A stretch of DNA of 32,953 nucleotides from Betaproteobacteria bacterium HGW-Betaproteobacteria-6 (GTDB taxonomy: Bacteria; Pseudomonadota; Gammaproteobacteria; Burkholderiales; Rhodocyclaceae): NCBI GenBank assembly GCA_002842145.1, contig PHCF01000013.1, positions 1 through 32,953 on the forward strand. The letters are read 5' to 3'. Position 1 is the first letter of the stretch. Each line of letters begins with the position of its first letter. The position numbers and the translations under genes are program-made. Under the pieces are notes generated by a model. That model was not told the DNA's origin, ran no database searches, and saw only the letters and a list, made by a program, of their open reading frames with translations. Of the stretch, positions 1-6,908 are shown one piece after another.

Positions 1-65
1 CCCAACCAGCAAGCCGCGTTGGCGAACTGCTGCCGCATCGCTGGCAACCTCAAACTCTCGCCTGA

Positions 66-560
66 TTCAAAAATCAACCTGAGTTCGCCGGGTGCTTACG
101 CTCAAAGCGGGAAACCACCCTTGAGGGGGCTCGTGCTCGAGCAGGCAGGCTTAGGTCACTCCTAAATTCTCGCGGTACTCACCCGGAAGTCACGAAGTAT
201 TGCTTGGCCGAGTTCTTGGAGGAGAATTACTTCCACGCGGTTTTTGAGGCAGTGAAAGGCATTGCTGAGCGCATCCGTCATATGTCAGGCATAGGGAGCG
301 ATGGGGCTGAATTGATTAGCCAGGTGTTCTCGACCAAAAGTCCCATCTTGGCAGTGAACTCGCTTCAGACGGAGACAGAGATTAGTGAGCAGAAAGGAGT
401 AGCTAACCTCCTGGTGGGGTTATTCGGAGCTATTCGAAATCCAACTGCACATGCCCCGAAAGTAACATGGGCGATGCCCGAGCAAGACGCTGTTGACGTC
501 TTTGCGCTTCTGTCATTCATCCATCGGAAGCTAGATAACTCGACACGAGTAAGTGGATGA
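66..560 (+). pseudogene. Ymh/TIGR02391-family HEPN protein, 5'-damaged or frameshifted
   Basis: The C-terminal 120 or so residues match my recollection of the TIGR02391 (Ymh) family. They show HPEV, then ENYFHAVFEAVKGIAERIR, then a GLFGAIRNPTAH segment whose R-x4-H (RNPTAH) is the HEPN-type motif, then a LDNS tail. The only ATG/GTG/TTG-type start that fits the open frame is TTG at 204, but family similarity already begins upstream (HPEV at 180-191 and an ETTLEGARARAGRL stretch before it). The frame is closed by TGA at 63-65. Another frame from base 1 (PNQQAALANCC...LSPDSK) resembles the preceding family segment, so a one-base frameshift around 80-125 is likely; this is inference. The 5' end lies outside the window. 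HEPN proteins of this kind are often in mobile or defence contexts. An N-terminally short but functional protein remains possible. Confidence 0.55.
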
Positions 561-724
561 GAATGAGCCAATCTAGGCGGGCAAGAGTTTGTGAACAGTC
601 CCTTAGCCACAAATGTCCACACGCCCTATTGCTCCGGCCCGGTGATGTATTAACTGTTCGCCCTGAAATCGCCGGGCGGGGACACGGCCACGCCGAACAA
701 AACTTAAGACTTCATCGGGCCGAA
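561..724. other. intergenic, convergent 3' ends
   Basis: This gap lies between the Ymh-like remnant reading right and the NERD gene reading left. Short reading frames cross it but none has a recognisable start, composition or motif. I see no convincing terminator. Confidence 0.4.
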
Positions 725-1729
725 TCAATAAGCGCTAGCAGTAACGGTCTTCTGACAATCAATGCAGTAGACGTTCCCACCGAACTTTGCCTTGCTGAAC
801 CAGCAGAATTTTGCGACTGCGTAGGTTACGGGGGCATTACATTTGTGGCAGATGAGCTTCGATTTCTTAGCTTCGCCTTCCGCATGCTGGCCAACTGCTG
901 CCGCAGGTTCACGTTCCGCTAAGGTCGCAGTAACTTCGACCGGCTTCGGTTCAGCGACACTCAGTGAGGGCGTCACTTTTCGAGCCGGGTTTGGCGCAAT
1001 GGCGGGCAGCCCGAACTTTGCCGCCCAATCAAACAAAATTGGCTTATGCGCAGCGGCAAGCCGGCGAGCAAAATCCTCAAGGGTATCATGGCCAACTATT
1101 TTTGCCGCTGTAAGGATGTTATTGTCCTTATCGATATCCCTATCGATACGAGCCTTTAGTTGGTCATTTTTGATAACTTGGTCTAGGCCATCAAGCTTTG
1201 CTTTTGGTCGGGATATTCGAGCCGTTTTGGAAACCAAGACCAAGCTAACCAGGGATGGCGTGATGGTGAATCCAAGCCGCTTTGGGGGGGCAACTTGGCC
1301 AGTCTTGAAAACAGCGTCGAGGACGGCCATATGGCGCCTGTTTTGCTCGATTGGGGATGGCACCCCGTAGGGCTTGCTGCCGTAAAACGCTGCGAATTCG
1401 CCATGCTCGTTAATGGCAATACCCTCTCCGAAACGCTTACTTTCGCAGACGTATATTTCCAAGAAACGATTAATGAGAAGGTGGTCCACCTGGGCGACCC
1501 TGCCATCGCATTCCAGGCGCAAGTCATGAATAACCATCCAGTTTTTAGAGGCGGCGAAATGAAACTCCATTTCGTAAGCGGCTTCTGCCTCCCCTTTCAT
1601 GCCTGAGCGGATGTTGCGGATTTCCTGCTCTATACGCTGGCGGGTGTCCGGCGTTGCATCGGTGCGTGCAGTCAGCCCCTGTAGAGCCTGTATGTCTTTG
1701 GACTTGTCGTCGGCTTGTTTGATTAGCAT
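725..1729 (-). CDS. NERD-domain (nuclease-related) protein with C-terminal zinc ribbon
   Basis: This is a 334-residue protein. Residues about 1-40 are charged and probably helical. Residues about 45-150 carry a NERD-like core: GMKGEAEAAYEMEF, then HDLRLECDGRVAQVDHLLI and EIYVCESKRF. The Glu, the Asp of QVDHLL and the Glu/Lys of CESK match the usual nuclease-fold pattern. The middle is variable. The C-terminus has paired CHKC (about 294) and CIDC (about 322), a probable zinc ribbon. NERD proteins are predicted nucleic-acid processing enzymes, but the function is not established for this one. The ATG at 1729 follows a purine-rich AAGAGCAAAAA stretch. It is transcribed away from the cold-shock gene and sits in a possible defence cargo. 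The NERD call is fairly secure; nuclease activity is inference. Confidence 0.85.
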   Translation of the reverse strand: MLIKQADDKSKDIQALQGLTARTDATPDTRQRIEQEIRNIRSGMKGEAEAAYEMEFHFAASKNWMVIHDLRLECDGRVAQVDHLLINRFLEIYVCESKRFGEGIAINEHGEFAAFYGSKPYGVPSPIEQNRRHMAVLDAVFKTGQVAPPKRLGFTITPSLVSLVLVSKTARISRPKAKLDGLDQVIKNDQLKARIDRDIDKDNNILTAAKIVGHDTLEDFARRLAAAHKPILFDWAAKFGLPAIAPNPARKVTPSLSVAEPKPVEVTATLAEREPAAAVGQHAEGEAKKSKLICHKCNAPVTYAVAKFCWFSKAKFGGNVYCIDCQKTVTASAY

Positions 1730-1876
1730 TTTTTGCTCTTGTAGTTCATACGCATAGGATATCAGGCCCGACTAAAAAAAGCCGTCCGCCGCCTTGCTCG
1801 ACTAGAAAACGCATGCTGGAAGCGTTGCACTATGACGTGTGATAATAACGCTCTCGGATTAATATTTAGCTCCGTC

Positions 1877-2443
1877 ATGGAATCGCGCATCAACGGCACC
1901 CTGAAAACCTGGAACGAGGGGAAAGCGTTCGGGTTCATCACTCCGGCTAACGGTGGCCAGGACATCTTTGTCCATATTTCGGATTATCCGAAAGTGGGCG
2001 GGCAGCCAAAAGTCGGTGAGCACGTTTCCTTTGAAGTCGTTCTCAACAAGGATGGCAAGAAAAAGGCTGTTCTGGTTCAGCGACCAGGCGGTGCGCCGGC
2101 GGCCTCGCGAAGGTCACATGCCAAGCCTACCGGCCGCCAAGGAAGCTCTCTGCTAGGTCGCCTGATTGGGGTAGCCCTCGTCGTGATGATTGCCTCTTCT
2201 GCCTACAGCTTCTTGGCGCCCAAATTCAACAGGTCATCTTCGGAGCCAGCTGCGTTGGCGAGCACGCCTGTTGCTGCTGCTCCAGAACGTTTCCAATGTG
2301 ACGGGCGGACCCACTGCTCACAGATGACCTCCTGTGCGGAGGCAACTTACTTCATCCGGAATTGCCCGAACACCAAGATGGACGGCAATGATGACGGAGT
2401 TCCTTGTGAGTCCCAATGGTGCACGAGTCCGTTTGCCAAGTAG
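1877..2443 (+). CDS. cold-shock domain protein with membrane segment and excalibur domain
   Basis: From ATG 1877 the protein is 188 residues. Residues 1-65 form a cold-shock (OB-fold) domain with RNP1-like GKAFGFITP and RNP2-like DIFVHIS, which bind single-stranded nucleic acid in this family. A basic Ser/Arg linker leads to one hydrophobic segment (about 90-110, IGVALVVMIASSAYSFL). The C-terminus is Cys-rich (about 140-180) and ends in a DGNDDGVPCE-type excalibur motif, a predicted calcium-binding, usually exported domain. The layout implies a cytoplasmic nucleic-acid-binding head and an outward-facing tail; this topology is inferred. The in-frame ATG at 1832 has a better-placed GGAAG, so a 15-residue longer form is possible. 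Cold-shock homologues start at the MESRINGTLK position, so I chose 1877. Confidence 0.85.
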   Translation: MESRINGTLKTWNEGKAFGFITPANGGQDIFVHISDYPKVGGQPKVGEHVSFEVVLNKDGKKKAVLVQRPGGAPAASRRSHAKPTGRQGSSLLGRLIGVALVVMIASSAYSFLAPKFNRSSSEPAALASTPVAAAPERFQCDGRTHCSQMTSCAEATYFIRNCPNTKMDGNDDGVPCESQWCTSPFAK

Positions 2444-2543
2444 CGCTTCATTTAGACACAACAGGCAGCCCTCGACCCAAAGCAGTAGTTAGCACCATGG
2501 GAAAGCAGCCATCTAATGTATTGTGCAAAACCTAATACTTGAC

Positions 2544-3581
2544 TCACATGACCCGAATAGAAAGCCCGCCCTGGGGAATGTTGACCGCTGATGGTGGAGT
2601 ATTCAACGTAAAGTTGGGTAACTTATTACGGGTCCATATAAGCATAAGAACAAACTCTCGCAACGACTTAGAAAGCTCTACAAGAGGGACCTTCGTTTCT
2701 GGCTCGGCATGATGGGCAATTTTGTTTCTTGCATCGATACAGGCAGACAAAAATTTGGGAATGGGCATTCCGCAAATTTCCGTCGGCTGCGAAATTTGCT
2801 TACCCAGCCGGACTAGAGCGGAGGAGAAGGACTCTTCGCTAAGTGCCCTAAATGTACCAACCAGGGAACTTGCCTCTTCAGGCTGCAATGGATGAGAGGT
2901 GTCGTCGGCGAGCCCATTAAGTTCCTTGACGAAATGCTGCAAGACTTCCCTCGCAATATCACTGCGCGGGCGACGCTCTATGAGTTCCTCCAACGCAAGG
3001 TAACTTGTTAGGAATGCTGCCTTGTCGGACGTTTCTTGTGTTGCTAGGCAAAGAATTTGAAGAGCATCCTCCGATGGCTTGTCGAGGGAAATATCTAAAT
3101 TCCATAGTATTTTGATACCTTCTAGCAAAAACTCAGGGCTACTGGGGCGGACGACAACGTTGCCGCTAATTACATACTCGAAGTGATGCCCGTCATCTGG
3201 AAAGACTGACGCACCCCAAACGCTGTCAACAACCGTTGCTCCTTGCTCGGACTTTAGCTTGTTCTTGATTTCTTCAGAGACTTGGGCAGATACCTTATCA
3301 CCCACCGGGATGTTAAGGCCCAGACCTAGAACTGCATTTAGTAGCCGCAATCGCACGCGAAGCGCATCTGCTACAAGAGTTGCTTTCTCAGCTGATTCGA
3401 ACCCAGTCGCATCTATGTGAAAACTCGTTGCGCCATCAAGCGATTCAGCGTTTCGAGCGGCAATTTCGAAGGTAAGACCTTCAGATACCTTAACTTGAAC
3501 TTCCAACTCCGGGAACGGCAACTTGTGTGGCTGCCTAGCTGCAAATTGGAGACGGAACCGAAAAGGGTGGGGAATATCCAT
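2544..3581 (-). CDS. uncharacterised HEPN-like protein
   Basis: This is about 345 residues from ATG 3581, which is preceded by AGAGGAAATACCG, a good ribosome binding site. An upstream ATG at 3659 is open and would add 26 hydrophobic residues, but its LTDC is a poor lipobox and its site is weaker. The N-terminal 200 residues are beta-rich and unrecognised. The C-terminal 150 are helical and contain ERRPRSD and, at about 285-290, ARNKIAHH, an R-N-x3-H motif of the HEPN ribonuclease/scaffold superfamily. The arrangement resembles ApeA-type HEPN proteins in outline only. It is co-oriented with and just downstream of the TIR gene, so the two are probably co-transcribed. Function is unknown; RNA cleavage in immunity is a guess from the motif and context. 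Confidence 0.75.
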   Translation of the reverse strand: MDIPHPFRFRLQFAARQPHKLPFPELEVQVKVSEGLTFEIAARNAESLDGATSFHIDATGFESAEKATLVADALRVRLRLLNAVLGLGLNIPVGDKVSAQVSEEIKNKLKSEQGATVVDSVWGASVFPDDGHHFEYVISGNVVVRPSSPEFLLEGIKILWNLDISLDKPSEDALQILCLATQETSDKAAFLTSYLALEELIERRPRSDIAREVLQHFVKELNGLADDTSHPLQPEEASSLVGTFRALSEESFSSALVRLGKQISQPTEICGMPIPKFLSACIDARNKIAHHAEPETKVPLVELSKSLREFVLMLIWTRNKLPNFTLNTPPSAVNIPQGGLSIRVM

Positions 3582-3584
3582 CGG

Positions 3585-3600
3585 TATTTCCTCTAAGTCC
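3585..3600 (-). promoter_or_regulatory. ribosome binding site fixing the start of the HEPN-like gene
   Basis: The minus strand reads AGAGGAAATACCG immediately before ATG 3581, giving near-ideal Shine-Dalgarno spacing. It favours 3581 over the longer open start at 3659. Confidence 0.5.
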
Positions 3601-3664
3601 CTACAGTCAGTCAAAAGCAAACCAAGAGGGAGCACCAGAAAAAGCGAACGTGTAGGCAATAAAG

Positions 3665-4375
3665 CTAGATAGCAACCAGCTCAGCGATTTTTGTTGCAAC
3701 CACCGCCATTGAATCTTCTGATGTATCTAGGCCGCTTCGAGAGGCGAGCAACGGGCTTACATTGCGGAGAGCTTCATACGTCGTGTTGTGCACAATGGGA
3801 ATGAGTTGGTTGCCAGCCAGGAGTGCCGAAAGCTCTTTATCGGCGACGCCCTCTTTTGGGAGGCGGGCTATCAGCGCGGGGGTCACCAGCACGAGCCCAA
3901 TTCGCGAATTCGCTAAGCCTTTGTCGATGGCGCGCATCATCGGTACGCCGAGGCCAAGGTCCTTCTCGCTGAACCAAACTTTGACTCCAGCCGCCACCAG
4001 CGAATCGTGCAGCTCTTTGGCTGGCCCTTGCCGGTCATCCCACGCGTGGCACAGAAAGACGTCACGAAGGTCGGGTTGCTCCGCAGCTCGCGTTTCAATA
4101 GTTTGGCGAATGGGTGTAAGTGACTGCACTTGGGCAAGCGTGTACGCCACTGACGAACCCGCTCTCGACCAGCGCGGCCTTGAACTGCTGCTGGACCTTC
4201 CTCCACCACCGCTGTTGCTATAGCTGGCACCGCTGAAGGCCGACGGGTAGTAGGACGAGCCGTAGCCGCCATAGCTGTAGCTAGTTCGGCCGCGGCATGC
4301 TGGGCAGGCCGCGGCCGCAGCCGCTGAGCTATGTCCGCGTACTGGCGCTGTGCACTTAGCCATGTCGTAATCCAT
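3665..4375 (-). CDS. zinc-ribbon TIR-domain protein
   Basis: This is a 236-residue protein. Residues 8-27 hold C-x6-H...C-P-A-C (C8, H15, C24, C27), a likely small zinc site. Residues about 31-75 are a Gly/Ser/Tyr-rich low-complexity linker. Residues about 104-225 form a TIR domain: RDVFLCHAWDD (strand A), VKVWFSEKDLGLG (the BB-loop region), then GLVLVTPAL. E181 in DKELSALL sits where the catalytic Glu of NAD-cleaving TIR enzymes lies. Bacterial TIRs typically hydrolyse or cyclise NAD+ in anti-phage immunity; that activity is inferred here. The start at 4375 lies 13 bases after AAAGGA; the ATG at 4363 is an alternative. It is followed closely by the HEPN-like gene on the same strand, with a kinase gene further upstream on that strand. 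Confidence 0.88.
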   Translation of the reverse strand: MDYDMAKCTAPVRGHSSAAAAAACPACRGRTSYSYGGYGSSYYPSAFSGASYSNSGGGGRSSSSSRPRWSRAGSSVAYTLAQVQSLTPIRQTIETRAAEQPDLRDVFLCHAWDDRQGPAKELHDSLVAAGVKVWFSEKDLGLGVPMMRAIDKGLANSRIGLVLVTPALIARLPKEGVADKELSALLAGNQLIPIVHNTTYEALRNVSPLLASRSGLDTSEDSMAVVATKIAELVAI

Positions 4376-4902
4376 CCATTTGTAATCGTCCTTTCAGGCC
4401 GAGGGTTGCTCACTCGATGAGCTTTAACAGAGTTTTCAAAGACACTGAGGTCGGTATAAAAAATAACATTGATGACGCATCAATAGTTCTTTAACTCCGC
4501 GCCACCCAATTATTTGGCATTTTTATCAGTATAACGACTTCAATATGCCAGAAAGATTCGACATCCTGTCCGTTAGAAAAATATTTTCAGGAACGGCTGC
4601 TTTGTCGCACTCCGGGTTGAAAAACCTGGCTTTGGCTGACTGGCCGCTATCGGGAAACCACTACGACAGCTTTGGGTCGGGACACGCCGGCCCACTTTTC
4701 AAGTTCGCCGCCGGAAAGCGGTCATTGCAGTTTCGCTTCCCGGAAGCAGCCATTCGTCACCGGGTGCTGGCGACCCAAAGCGGAAGAGGCTCGCTTGGGG
4801 AAGCGGACGTTCAGGACCTAAAAGGTAATCTTCACCTGCTAGAGGTGGAGCATCCTAAGGTCGCAATGCTTTTGGTTATCAGGTTGAACGTGGTTTTTGA
4901 TT
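4376..4902. other. long intergenic stretch with one doubtful ORF
   Basis: Between the TIR and kinase genes lie about 530 bases. A 125-codon frame (4545-4922, plus) starts MPERFDILSVRK. It has no Shine-Dalgarno, no recognisable domain and a composition unlike a folded protein, so I do not call it a gene. The stretch around 4600-4750 resembles the non-coding remnants often seen between cassettes in proteobacterial islands. The left part holds the TIR promoter candidate. Confidence 0.35.
4454..4483 (-). promoter_or_regulatory. candidate promoter with palindromic operator for the TIR gene
   Basis: TTGATGACGCATCAA (4469-4483) is an inverted repeat with 6-bp arms and a 3-bp spacer. On the minus strand one arm gives a TTGATG -35-like element, with TTATAC about 18 bases downstream (4454-4459) as a -10. 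Overlap of operator and promoter would suit a repressor. The resemblance to an FNR box (TTGAT-N-ATCAA) is imperfect because the spacer is five rather than four. Confidence 0.35.
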
Positions 4903-6207
4903 TCATTCCGATTGAGGTATGACTGCGGCAATACGCGGATGAAAATCAGTGACCGGTCGCGAAATGCCATCAGCACAGCGCCAGAAGTTTTGCTCCGCCT
5001 CTCTTGCCTTAATTTCAATTGCAATTCGCTGGGCAGCGCTGTCGTCCAATTCGTGACCGCACATCTTCATCAGTCGCCCCATAACAAACCATCTGTTGTG
5101 AGACCTTGCGAGTTCTGCCGCGGCGAGTGATGCCGCCGCTTTGCATTCGAGGTCGCCCATTGCAAATACAAGCTCTAGGCGCCTTACCAATACATCGCAA
5201 TACTCAAAACCAAAGCTGGACCACTCAACCCAATCGCAGTAGGAGATAACCGTCGTTTTCCATAGGTCTTGGTCTAGAGCATAGAGAAAGCTTAATACGT
5301 CATCATCTAATACTCTTAAAACCGCATATTTATCGTCACTATCTGTCGCCAGGGAAATGAAGCGAACGAAAGCATGAAATTTATCGACATCCCAGTTGGC
5401 AAAGTCGGCAATTGCATCGACCCACTCACTTGCCTTAGGGCTAACAGCTATGCTTGCTGATGTGGCCAATAAAGTCAGAAGTGCTCCACGAAGTGCTTGG
5501 ATGCTCTTGAATCTTTTCTCAGGGCGAAGTTCTGTACATTTTTCTATGACAGCCCCTATCGGCCCCGCCGCTGTATAGCGTTGGTACGGAACTCGTGGAG
5601 TTCCTGCAAAGATGTCATGCAAAATGCAACCGTAAGCATAAATATCTGCTGCTGGTTTCGCATTTCGAAATTCAATCGATTGTTCTGGCGCACAGTATCC
5701 TGCCGTTCCCCAGTTTGAATCGAGCGACGTTAACTTTGTCGTTGCGCCGGAGGGTGGAAGAACTAATCCAAAATCGGTGAGCTTCCATACGCCATCCAAG
5801 TAAAGGATGTTTTGTGGTTTTAGGTCGCGATGAACGTATCCGAGCTGATGAAGTTCTTCCAATGCATTAAGAATGTCGGCCAAGGCTTGCTGCGGCACCG
5901 TCCCTGAGGTACGCGACAGTTCAATCTCTTCCCAAAAGTTTTTTTCGGCTAGTGGCATTAAATACCACGGCTGGTCACCGTCAAGTTCTGCTTGATGCAC
6001 CGAAACAAACGCATGTGAGGGCATTGACGACTGAATTTTTACTTCACGCCGAAAGCGCTTTCTCAACTTTTCGACCTCACTCTCGTTGGCAGGCGCATAT
6101 GCTGGAAAGAAAACCTTTCTAGCCGCTAAGGTACCGTCAGGTAGCCTAACTCTATCGACACGCCCAAACCCACCTCGGCTTATTTCGGACTCTACAATCA
6201 CAGGCAA
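4903..6207 (-). CDS. Hanks-type serine/threonine protein kinase
   Basis: This is a 434-residue protein with a complete kinase core in residues 1-250: Gly loop SRGGFGRV (10-17), the ATP-positioning Lys K31 in ARKVF, catalytic HRDLKPQN (126-133, D128), DFG (145-147) and APE (173-175). It starts almost directly at the Gly loop and has no transmembrane segment, so it is cytoplasmic. The C-terminal 180 residues are Trp/Asp-rich and helical, with no domain I can name; they may sense a ligand or bind a partner. Stand-alone kinases with unknown C-terminal domains occur in several phage-defence systems, and the neighbours here are TIR and HEPN proteins. It is on the same strand as the TIR gene but separated by about 530 bases, so it probably has its own transcript. 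Active kinase is well supported by residues; role is inference. Confidence 0.9.
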   Translation of the reverse strand: MPVIVESEISRGGFGRVDRVRLPDGTLAARKVFFPAYAPANESEVEKLRKRFRREVKIQSSMPSHAFVSVHQAELDGDQPWYLMPLAEKNFWEEIELSRTSGTVPQQALADILNALEELHQLGYVHRDLKPQNILYLDGVWKLTDFGLVLPPSGATTKLTSLDSNWGTAGYCAPEQSIEFRNAKPAADIYAYGCILHDIFAGTPRVPYQRYTAAGPIGAVIEKCTELRPEKRFKSIQALRGALLTLLATSASIAVSPKASEWVDAIADFANWDVDKFHAFVRFISLATDSDDKYAVLRVLDDDVLSFLYALDQDLWKTTVISYCDWVEWSSFGFEYCDVLVRRLELVFAMGDLECKAAASLAAAELARSHNRWFVMGRLMKMCGHELDDSAAQRIAIEIKAREAEQNFWRCADGISRPVTDFHPRIAAVIPQSE

Positions 6208-6423
6208 ATCTCCCCGGGCATCTATTAGCTATTCATTGGAACCACCGCTGCGCATATGCAATGATAGTACGGAGCAACGAAGCGCTGTATGCCGATGGCA
6301 AAATTGTTTTGTCGAATGGCCGCTACTGAGAAAATGCTTGAATGGCGGCTTCTGGCCGAGTGCTGCCTGATGCTGGTTCGGTGGTTGGATGGGGTAGGCT
6401 GAGCGAATGAAGCCAAAAAAATT
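6208..6423. other. kinase upstream region
   Basis: No gene is recognised between the kinase start and the repeat cluster. Short frames occur but have no homology I can see. The kinase promoter should be here, though I could not pick a convincing -35/-10 pair. Confidence 0.35.
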
Positions 6424-6441
6424 AGTTTTCGACTTTAATTG
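6424..6441 (+). repeat. transposon-end-like repeat, inner copy
   Basis: AGTTTTCGACTTTAATTG. The 15-base core AGTTTTCGACTTTAA recurs exactly at 6478 and 6546 in the same orientation. Confidence 0.7.
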
Positions 6442-6477
6442 CAAAGATGGTCTTTCCTGTACTCACGACATCGAGTG

Positions 6478-6492
6478 AGTTTTCGACTTTAA
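6478..6492 (+). repeat. transposon-end-like repeat, middle copy
   Basis: AGTTTTCGACTTTAA, 54 bases from the inner copy and 68 from the outer. It matches only the core and diverges after AA. Confidence 0.7.
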
Positions 6493-6545
6493 GAAGGCAC
6501 GCTACAAAATTAGGGGCTTTGAAACCCGCATCAATCCTCGCAGGC

Positions 6546-6572
6546 AGTTTTCGACTTTAATTGTCTGGAACA
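6546..6572 (+). mobile_element. candidate terminus of a Tn7/Tn5053- or IS21-type element
   Basis: The outermost copy (6546-6563, identical over 18 bases to the inner one) is followed by TCTGGAACA. Read inward on the other strand, the end is TGTTCCAGACAATTAAAGTC, with the conserved 5'-TGT and the first transposase-type repeat close to the tip. Three spaced, same-orientation repeats at one end are typical of TnsB/TniA-type ends and also of IS21-family ends. Base composition shifts to GC-rich to the right. No transposase and no second end are in the window, so the element should extend leftward past base 1. Confidence 0.55.
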
Positions 6573-6908
6573 CCGGATTTTCTTGAGAGGCGGCGCAAGG
6601 ACTGCTGTTGGAGTCGGACGGTGGCGCCCATTCGAGTTGCGGTTGAGCCACCTTTGGTTGGACGCTGACGCCCTCCTTCCCACGGTTTCGCCACCTCATT
6701 TCGCCATGCGTGGATCAGTGATGACATGTGGGAATGCGCGGTCGGTGGCGTATTCCTTGCCACCCTGCCTGCGACAATTTGCCACTTTCTGGCTTTGTAA
6801 CAAGTTGTGACAATCCGCCCCGGCGCGGCATTTTGTCGCCCGCACGGTTCAATTATCCGGTTTCCGCCGCGAACAGAATTGCCGTGTTAACCAGGTCGAG
6901 GAGTTTGC
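6573..6908. other. chromosomal flank and tonB upstream region
   Basis: Short frames on the minus strand (for example 6557-6763) cross the proposed transposon end and match nothing I know. The right part must hold the promoter of the tonB operon, but I could not identify a sigma-70 or sigma-54 element with confidence and see no good Fur box. Confidence 0.35.
6795..6813 (+). repeat. tandem TTGTNACAA motif upstream of tonB
   Basis: TTGTAACAA and TTGTGACAA are adjacent with one base between them, about 100 bases before tonB. Each is a small palindrome, so they could be operator half-sites. No known regulator is assigned. Confidence 0.3.

Noticed and set aside
3581..3659. Lipoprotein signal peptide on the HEPN-like protein
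   Set aside because: LLLTDC has Asp before Cys, unlike a lipobox, and the ribosome site supports the later start.
4545..4922. 125-codon plus-strand frame between TIR and kinase
   Set aside because: It has no ribosome site, domain or family similarity and resembles inter-cassette remnant DNA. It is kept only as a note in the intergenic entry.
6420..6572. CRISPR array
   Set aside because: There are only three short repeats with unequal spacing (54 and 68 bases) and no cas genes.
6557..6763. 68-codon minus-strand frame crossing the proposed transposon end
   Set aside because: It spans the junction and has no recognisable domain. A gene disrupted by the insertion could not be named.
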